A stretch of DNA of 64,000 nt, taken from Corinectria fuckeliana. Its lineage: Eukaryota; Ascomycota; Sordariomycetes; Hypocreales; Nectriaceae. The notes under the pieces were generated by a model that worked only from the letters and a program-made list of their open reading frames with translations, made no database searches and had not been told where the DNA came from. The stretch is taken from positions 1 to 64,000 of the forward strand of contig WPDH01000100.1 in the NCBI GenBank assembly GCA_019137255.1, given 5' to 3'. Shown here piece by piece: positions 57,391-64,000 of this stretch (within the stretch, counting starts at the first letter, position 1; every line of letters starts with the position of its first letter). Position numbers and translations under genes: made by a program.

Positions 57391-58942
57391 AGCAGACCAG
57401 GATTGGGTTGATGGAACAGGTGTATGAATTTGAGCATGGCCCAGGAGTTGCTTGGCTGTGGATGGGAGCGTGATTCGCCATTATACCCGGCCACATGGCT
57501 AGTCGTATCTTGCTTGCTCTTGGTCATCTCGATGCCCTGCGTAAGACTCGTCGAACACGCCATATTGTCTTTGAGAGGGCCCGGCCAGCGTCAACATGAC
57601 GGATTTTAACGATGTGCTGTTGGCATTATCTTTTGGGCAACCGGCATTTCTTGGACGAAGTCGCGACGCGACACCTGCGTCGGCAGGCTCCAACCGGCAG
57701 AAAAAATTTCGTTGCTGGCTGGAAATGGAAGAACCTTGGCAGCCCACGAATGCTGCGTCGCGGTGAGGAAGGGAAGGCGTGGGGAGGACGATCGGGACTT
57801 TTGCTTGGTGTTGCTTGCCCAAGGGCAACGGGAGGATTGCAGAAGGTGCCGCGGTCACTGCACCTAGGCAGTGTAGAACTAAATGTATACTAAGCTCTTT
57901 GCTTGCATACTGTGTGTTGGCGTGATGTCAATGCCGATAATGATGTAGGCCAGTCTTGTAATGACAATGGCTCCAGACGTGATAGTGAGTCCCTATAAGA
58001 GTGAGGAGCTCATGTCCGGGGGTAGCCGCGGGAGTCAAGGGGCAATGAAGCCATGACAATCAGACTAAATCGCCGAGGCCTGGGAAATAATCCAATGACA
58101 GTAGCAGCCGGGAAGCCAGTCGGTCGAAGAGGCTAGTTAGTAGGAGGAAACGGCCATGACTGATATGATGGAGGAAGAAAGCGGATGGAGTGAGTCGGTG
58201 GGTGATTCAGTATAGTTCTCTGCAGTGAGGAAGGGGTGGTGCGTTCGAGGATCCCAAGGACAGAAATCGACTGGGAAGAGCTAATGCTCATCTTTGTCGG
58301 AAACGAGTCAAGCCGTGATGGATTGCTCATGGACAGACTACCTGAAAGGCGCTTCAGGGACGTCATGGCCGCTTTGTGCCTGTGGAATTTTCTCTCGAGT
58401 CGAAGATTTCAGCGCTCCAAACCGGGGCGATACTGGAGCGGGGAAGGGGGCGGCGCTCAATGAACCCCCCTGTCGGACCACTTTACGGTGGTGGGTGAGG
58501 GAGGGCAAGATGTTGGATCCATGAATGCAAAGAAGCAGAAGAAGGAATGGGGAAGACGGCGGAGAGAGACCCGAGACACATGAAGAGGATTGGGTGTGAT
58601 ATGTAGTAAAGGTCTTGTTTGGCCATCTGGTGGTGGGATTGTGTGGGTTCTGGAAAACCCGGAGAAAACGGAAGGGAGGGACCATTGTGGGTGTGGAATT
58701 TTTTTTTCCAGTCGGGGAGGAAGGTGCAGACGGGACAAACTACTACCTACAGTGAATGCCTGCCCTGAAATATTAGTACCCTGAAAGTCAATGTTGGCTA
58801 CGGAGTACCTGGTAATTAGGTAGATACCTTAGGCTCGCTACACACAGCATTGCCCAAGAGGTGGCCACATCACTTATCGCTCTACTTACCTGACTCTGTA
58901 AACATCCAAGTACAGACAATTATTTGTCTACTCTGGCTCTTC
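57391..58942. other. intergenic between convergent genes
   Basis: 3' flanks of the BET gene (plus) and the Nudix gene (minus). Short frames only; no repeat of note. Confidence 0.6.
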
Positions 58943-59934
58943 TCATGAAGTCGGCAAGGGGATCCTCCGCCGCAGCCTCTGGCAGATTTCCACATAGTCC
59001 TCCTCGTTCTCCGCCGTCACCTCCCCGTGCCTCACCAGAAAGTCAATCATGACGGAGCACACGTTCGGCTTGAACTCGCCCGCCAGCATCCGCCGCCGCA
59101 CCTCGTCGCACCCCATCAGCGTAAACTCCTCGACCTCGTCGTCTCCCGGCGTCGGCACCACGTCGGCAGGCATCTCCAGGTCGTACACGTAGAGCACCTC
59201 GGCGTGGAACAGCCCGCTCGCTGCCTTGCGGTTCGCCAGCGTCACGGCCCCCGCCGCCTTGACGCCCGCGCCGACCAGCGCTGCGGGCAGGCTGGCTTCC
59301 TCGGTCGCTTCGGCGAGGATGCACCCGAGGGGCGTGTCGCTCGCCTTGATGCCGCCGGCGACGGTGCTGTCCAGCTGGCCCGGGTACGTGAACAGTGTCC
59401 GGCTCCGGCGCGCGACCCAGATCCGGATGCTGCCGTCCGGCGCGCGCACGTAGCCAGTGAGGTGAGCCCCCCGGGTTGCAATGCCGAACAGAGGCGCCGC
59501 AAACCGCTCGATCTGGACGAACTCGCGGGCTCCGAGGACGAGGAAGTACTCGCTGTGCGTCTGGTGCAAAACGGGGAACACGTCGTTGTCGATGGCCACG
59601 TCCACGGCCTGCTGGAACGCTTCGCCGGCATGCAACGTGAGGGTCGCTCCAGCGGGCGGCGCAGCCAAAGTCACGGTTCGGCCTCGATGGTTGACGGAGA
59701 AGGACGTTGGCCACGGCATGCGGGCGACGGTGTCCGGGAGGATGTAGCCATGGGGCCGGGGGTCCGGGGCCAGGTAAAGGCGGTAGTATGGGGCGCAGTC
59801 CGTCTCGAAGCTCAGGGGCACGCTAATGGGGTCGACATGGTGAGACTGCCGTGACGAACGGGGACGAGGATGGCTTACTTATCGACCAGAGTGATGAGGT
59901 CAAGCAGCTTGCGGTGTGGTGATGAAGCGGCCAT
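58943..59934 (-). CDS. Nudix hydrolase with DUF4743-type N-terminus
   Basis: Two exons on the minus strand: 59934-59880 plus one base (to 59879) and 59822-58943, with a 56-nt intron (gtaagc...attag), giving 311 residues. The first exon adds MAASSPHRKLLDLITLVDN, which the ATG-less second exon lacks. The N-terminal half resembles the DUF4743 region found in the Tnr3/YJR142W family. A Nudix box lies at about 174-197: GGIKASDTPLGCILAEATEE, with the E..EE metal-binding core kept, although the canonical REUXEE Arg is Ala. Family members hydrolyse nucleoside- or thiamine-diphosphate derivatives (damaged thiamine diphosphates in yeast YJR142W). The exact substrate here is inferred from family membership. 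Codon use is strongly GC-ending, like its SET neighbour. Confidence 0.85.
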
Positions 59935-60522
59935 GGCGGGGGCCGAATCGAGGAACTTGACGCCAACTTCGGTAAAAGATTGCCTACCACTCTCTGTCCG
60001 TTGAACCACTGTATTTGTTCCTGGCAGATACCGTCGTTGCTGAGATCAACAACCCACAAGCCACAGCCAACTGCTCGAAGTCGTCAAATGCCCCGGTAGT
60101 CCGTATTAGCTCCAATGCTTAAAGCCGTGAGTCATTCGCCTTGCATGGAGCTAAACCAGGATGGAGATTTGACAATCGACAAAGACGGGCTCCAGCCATT
60201 AGCAGCAGCGGCTGACGCAGGTGCATGCCTAGGTCTGGCGGTTGCAAGAATAACCTGAAGCTGAGTGAGCCTCGTCATCATTGGACAACGAGGGAGGGGA
60301 AGAACATCGTAGGCTGTTTCCTACTTTACGTTGAAGCTCCGCCACGAGGAACACCAAGAGTCCGATATGAAGTGATAACATAAGTCAAGAGTCCATTTTG
60401 CGGCACGAAACATTCGGCTATCATTCCTAGATTATCACGAATCGAGTCTCTAAGGATTACCTCGGAATACATACCCACACCGATTCCCCGTCAGCCCTAC
60501 GGCCGAAGTATCCTCTCACGTC
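59935..60522. other. 588-bp divergent promoter region (Nudix / beta-lactamase-fold gene)
   Basis: It separates the start codons of the Nudix gene (minus) and the serine hydrolase gene (plus). No further feature was recognised. Confidence 0.55.
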
Positions 60523-61869
60523 ATGGAAAAGCTCAGCACCATCCTACAGCAGCACGTTGCGCAAGGAGGCGACACCGCCAACAAGCTCCTCGGGGCGTCC
60601 TTCATACTCGTCAACGCTCAAGGCTCGTCGACCTGGCATCTCGCCCAAGACATACGATGCTGACGGGCCTTTTCAATAGGCGTCATCTACTCCGGCGCGG
60701 CTGGCCGCATCGACTTTGACCCCGGCGCAAGACCGTTCCAGACGGACTCCTTTGGCTGGCTTGCGTCGTTGACCAAGATCATCACCGTTACCAGTGTCAT
60801 GCAGGTTGTAGAGCGGGACTTCATAGGGCTTGATGATGATGTGCGATCGCTTATCCCCGAGCTGGCTGCCATGCAGATTCTCCGTGGGTTTGATGCTAAT
60901 GACAAGCCTATCCTGGAAGACAACACCAAGCCCATAACACTGCGGTAATAAGCCACAGAATGCTCAATACAACCACCGCTAAGCTTCTTAGAATTCTCCT
61001 CACCCATACTCTAGGTCTAGGCTACGACATTGCCGACCCAGATATCGTCAAATGGTCTAAATCCGTCGGCCGCACCGCCACCAACCTCGACTGGACCCGC
61101 GAGGGCTTCACCACCCCGCTCAAGTTCGCCCCCGGCGAGGGCTGGTATTACGGCGCCGCTGTGGACTGGGCCGGCCAAGTCCTCGAAAGGGTCACGGGGA
61201 TGAGGCTGGGCGAATACATGCAGGCAAACATCTTCGATTTGCTGGGCATGGACGAGACTGGCTTTTGGCCCGAGAGGCTTCCTCAGACGGCAGACCGCAC
61301 TGTCGCATGCACATACCGCGAGGGCGAACAGCTAAAGCCTGGCCCGCTGCCAGTGCCCAGAGAACACGAGATGGAGAGCGGCGGCGCGGGCATATTCTCA
61401 ACGGTACACGACTATGCCGTCTTCTTCAGCGGCTTCTTACAGGGCAGGCTCGTGAAGCAGGAAACCATGCGAGCCATGTTCACGCCACAGCTCAACGAAG
61501 TCCAAAACTCCATGCTGGAGAGGATTTGCTACAGCTCTGGTGCCCACGACGGCTTCGCCCCCGAGTTCCCTACCGGTATCAGGCTCAACCACGGCATCGG
61601 CGGCGTCATCAATGTCGAGGACGTGCCGGGGAAGCGGCGCAAGGGCAGTCTCATGTGGAGCGGCATGTGCAACAGCCGCTGGGTAAGCGTTCTGGAGCTC
61701 TCCGGGGAGATAGAAACGGCTGGCTGATGCGCTGCAGTGGATCGATCGCGAGACGGGTGTGGCGGGCGTTCTGGTCCTCAACGTCCAACCGCATGGTGAC
61801 CCCGTCGTCAAGAGCCTGTACAACGAGCTCGAGCTGGCGGCCTACGCCGCCCTCGGGGAACAGTCGTAG
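60523..61869 (+). CDS. beta-lactamase-fold serine hydrolase (class C/EstB/LovD-like)
   Basis: Four exons: 60523-60622, 60680-60944, 60992-61682 and 61738-61869, giving 395 residues. The catalytic SxxK is SLTK at residues 63-66 (within FGWLASLTKIITVTS). The Tyr motif region is GWYYGAAVDWAG at about 172. LLTHTLGLGYD is the family's conserved segment after SxxK, and GSLMWSGMCNSRWWID near the C-terminus contains the WSG block typical of fungal members. No secretion signal is seen. Fungal proteins of this class include esterases and acyltransferases (LovD) and many of unknown function; true beta-lactam resistance is not implied. The first intron needs a GC donor (CAAG|gctcgt...aatag), since no GT gives the right phase. 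The stop lies 13 nt from the stop of the opposite-strand SET gene. Confidence 0.85.
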
Positions 61870-61882
61870 CCTCTTCACAATA

Positions 61883-63262
61883 TCATTGCTCATCTTCGTC
61901 CTGCCCAAACAACCCATCCGTGTCCATGGCCTCAAGCGTGTTCTCCAGCACCCGTCTGCACCGTGCCCGATAGTCCAACGCCAGCTGCTGGTTCCGCGTC
62001 AGGTCTCCGCCGCCCACCACCTCGACGTCCGTCTCGCCCAGCCGCTCCAACTCCTGCATCACTTTGTGCTGGATGATGGCAGCCGTCTGCTGCAGGTACA
62101 CCCGGCCCTCCTCGCCGACCTGACCGCCGAAGAAGCGGTCTCGCCGGGCTTGCTCCGCCGCCTCGCCTTGCAGACCGGCGTCCACGGGGATGAGCTGTGC
62201 GTGCTGCTCCGCCGGCGCAAGCGTGCAGAAGATGTCCCACACCATGTCGTGCTGCACGTGCTGGAAGGCTCCCAGCACGGCCGCCGACTCGCTGAGCTGC
62301 ACGGCCTGCTTCGACCGCGCGAGGAGCGAGCTGGGGTGCCGGATGGGCCGTAGAGAGATGTAGTACTCCTCCATGGCAGCAGCAGACGCGGTTTGTCGCT
62401 TACGCACGTGCACGTAGTCGTTGTGCAGCGCCTCCGTCACGGGGAGCATGAAGCCGTAGCCCAGGAGCAGCTCGGCGTTGGTCTTCATGCTGTAGTTGTT
62501 GAAGACTTGCTCGCCGGGCCGGTACGCCCTCGCCACCTTGAGGTCGCAGCTCGCGCGCGCCTCGTCGAGCTCCCACCGCACCTCCTCCGTCATGTCGTGA
62601 TTCCCCACGTCGAACAGCGGCAGAAGCACGGAGAAGTCGTCGAGCGCCACGCCCGCGGGCAGCGTCGAGCGCGCGAGGACGAAGCTCGGGCGGAAGCTGC
62701 GGCTGGAGAAGATGCTGTAGGCCCAGTGGTACAGCGGCAGCTGGATGCGAGCCGCCAGACCCGGTTCCCAGCCGGCCGTGGCGAGCAGCTCCCGGGCGGC
62801 CTTGAACTCGCGCTTGAGGTTGGAGCGGGTCTGGGCGACGCCGACCTCGACGTTGGTGCCGTCGAGCAGCTCGGCCTCGTCGGCGGGCCAGAACGGCGGG
62901 AGGGCCCAGGAGTCGACGGCTCCGGGCTGCGGCAGCGCGCGGATGTACGGCGCCCAGAAGGAGGCGTCGCCGAGGAGGAAGTGCTTGGCGAGGAGGAGGC
63001 GGCCGACGACGTGCGGCGGCGTCTGCCGGAGGAGTTCCTGCGGGAAGGGCTTGACGTCATCCCGTCCGGGGAGGGCGTTGAGGTAGGAGAGCGTCAGGGC
63101 GGTGGGGAGGCTGACGATGGGCTCGAAGGGCCGGGTGCCGGCCTCGGCGTCGAGGTCGACGCGGAACGAGAGGCCGGTCTGGGCGTCTTGGTAGAGCTGG
63201 ACCGACGGGTGGAGGCGGGCGCCGTGGGAGGTGGCCCAGGCGACCAGTTGAGATGCGGCCAT
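61883..63262 (-). CDS. SET-domain protein lysine methyltransferase (RKM/SETD6/LSMT-like)
   Basis: A single-exon minus-strand frame. The ATG at 63262 (MAASQLVAWATSHGARLHP) is chosen because the upstream in-frame codons lack an ATG. The product is 459 residues. The start pattern (W....G) and the split SET domain are typical of non-histone lysine methyltransferases related to Rubisco LSMT. The catalytic signature is FDVGNHDMTEE (about 217-227), and the second signature is GEQVFNNYSMKTNAELLLGYGF, the GE.hFNNYG..sN.ELLl.YGF block that forms the pseudoknot (about 249-270). A helical substrate-binding domain follows. Targets in yeast relatives are ribosomal proteins and translation factors; the target here is unknown. 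Codons are highly GC-ending. The 3' end is convergent with the hydrolase gene. Confidence 0.9.
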   Translation of the reverse strand: MAASQLVAWATSHGARLHPSVQLYQDAQTGLSFRVDLDAEAGTRPFEPIVSLPTALTLSYLNALPGRDDVKPFPQELLRQTPPHVVGRLLLAKHFLLGDASFWAPYIRALPQPGAVDSWALPPFWPADEAELLDGTNVEVGVAQTRSNLKREFKAARELLATAGWEPGLAARIQLPLYHWAYSIFSSRSFRPSFVLARSTLPAGVALDDFSVLLPLFDVGNHDMTEEVRWELDEARASCDLKVARAYRPGEQVFNNYSMKTNAELLLGYGFMLPVTEALHNDYVHVRKRQTASAAAMEEYYISLRPIRHPSSLLARSKQAVQLSESAAVLGAFQHVQHDMVWDIFCTLAPAEQHAQLIPVDAGLQGEAAEQARRDRFFGGQVGEEGRVYLQQTAAIIQHKVMQELERLGETDVEVVGGGDLTRNQQLALDYRARCRRVLENTLEAMDTDGLFGQDEDEQ

Positions 63263-64000
63263 GATTGCTTGAGGTTTGGTCTCTGGAGCGAGTTTTGAGA
63301 GGAAAAGTCTTGGAAGAGCAAAGCTATCTAATATAGGGCTGGACAAGTGGGACCGGGACAGCTCCCCTCAACTCCGTGAGAACTTGGCTTCCACGATTGT
63401 CGAAGTGATTGGTTATGCTCGCTCTTGTGTTTCCTTCAGACCCAAGCCGTCCAACTCGTCCAAGGTCATGACGTGCGGGATGTCTCACGTGACCCCACAA
63501 CCGGCACACCATTTCCAACCACCTATCTAGATACTTAGGTAAGTAGTAAATCTAACAACAACAGAAGCAAAATCCATTCAGATGTAAGATACGGGTACGA
63601 TGTGGGGAGAGAAAGAGGGCGAGGGAAGAGGACGTGCTGCGGGGATATTGGATCGATGGAATGCTCAGCGTCACCGTGATTCCGGTAGTTTGTGTGCAGC
63701 TCCCTGTGGACGACAAGTTGGGTAGCAGCGCTCATCGTTGCTATATTGCTTGTTTATGGTGCTTGGTATTTCAAGGAGTTTTTATTACTGAAATATCGAC
63801 TGCACTTGATGATTTATGAACGTAGACATCCCTCGGCGTTTTATGCTGACTGCCTGGATCATTACCTGCTGCCACTTATCGCTTAAGCTAAAGACAGTCA
63901 AGTCACTGCGCAAGTCATCAAGGTACTGTAGTGAACCCCCTTTCATCCAACGAGTCAAGATGCTTCTCTTGGGTCCAGCGACGTCGTTGCAACTATACAT
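63263..64000. other. right edge, no supported gene
   Basis: An ATG-less plus-strand frame at about 63692-63886 contains a membrane-span-like stretch (VAALIVAILLVYGAWYF) followed by basic residues. It could be part of an exon of a gene, but without start or splice evidence it is not called. Confidence 0.4.

Noticed and set aside
59027..59854. 275-codon plus-strand frame opposite the Nudix gene
   Set aside because: Antisense shadow; the minus strand carries a Nudix box and an in-frame spliced first exon.
62393..63298. 301-codon plus-strand frame opposite the SET gene
   Set aside because: Antisense shadow of GC-rich codons; the SET signatures are on the minus strand.
63692..63886. ATG-less frame with a membrane-span-like segment at the right edge
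   Set aside because: No start codon or splice sites, and too close to the window end to test.

Overview
The window is nuclear DNA from a filamentous ascomycete (Pezizomycotina). Spliced genes carry short introns (45-85 nt, GT..AG, CTNAC-type branch sites), the promoters have long pyrimidine-rich leaders, and the gene content is typical of this group (Dal5-type and DHA2-type MFS carriers, a Fungal_trans_2 regulator, a STAND/NACHT-zinc-finger-ankyrin protein, HRI1, UTP5, a BET bromodomain protein). Sordariomycetes, perhaps Hypocreales, is my guess from the look of the proteins and is inference only. I saw no rRNA, tRNA, CRISPR array or bacterial-style operon.

Layout. 0-4.5 kb is an accessory, decayed stretch: broken coding remnants and a 442-bp AT-rich element with 30-bp terminal inverted repeats. 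4.5-6.1 kb holds a Fungal_trans_2 regulator. A gene-poor 5.2 kb follows, then an allantoate-permease-like carrier (11.3-13.1 kb). 13.1-21.6 kb is again accessory: a GACA microsatellite, unassigned coding remnants, a broken aminoglycoside-phosphotransferase-family fragment, and a secreted Ser/Thr-rich multi-module gene whose single reading frame is interrupted only by stop codons. 21.6-25.9 kb holds HRI1 and an 11-exon SNF2 ATPase in tandem on the minus strand; the SNF2 gene is head to head with a STAND NTPase (26.2-30.2 kb). 30.9-33.0 kb is a large disordered protein. 33-39.8 kb is a gene-poor region with tandem repeats, a coding remnant and a cluster of TGACGACCGAA motifs upstream of a DHA2-type transporter (39.8-41.5 kb). 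41.5-64 kb is mostly core genome: a 1387-residue disordered protein, UTP5, a BDF1-type double bromodomain protein, a Nudix hydrolase, a beta-lactamase-fold serine hydrolase and a SET-domain methyltransferase.

The genes do not form a biosynthetic cluster. Core genes (ribosome biogenesis, chromatin, protein methylation) lie at the right. Accessory or fast-changing loci (STAND NTPase, cell-surface-type pseudogene, APH remnant, inverted-repeat element) lie mainly at the left. Exon structures below were worked out by hand from splice motifs and frame continuity; every model given as a CDS closes in frame.
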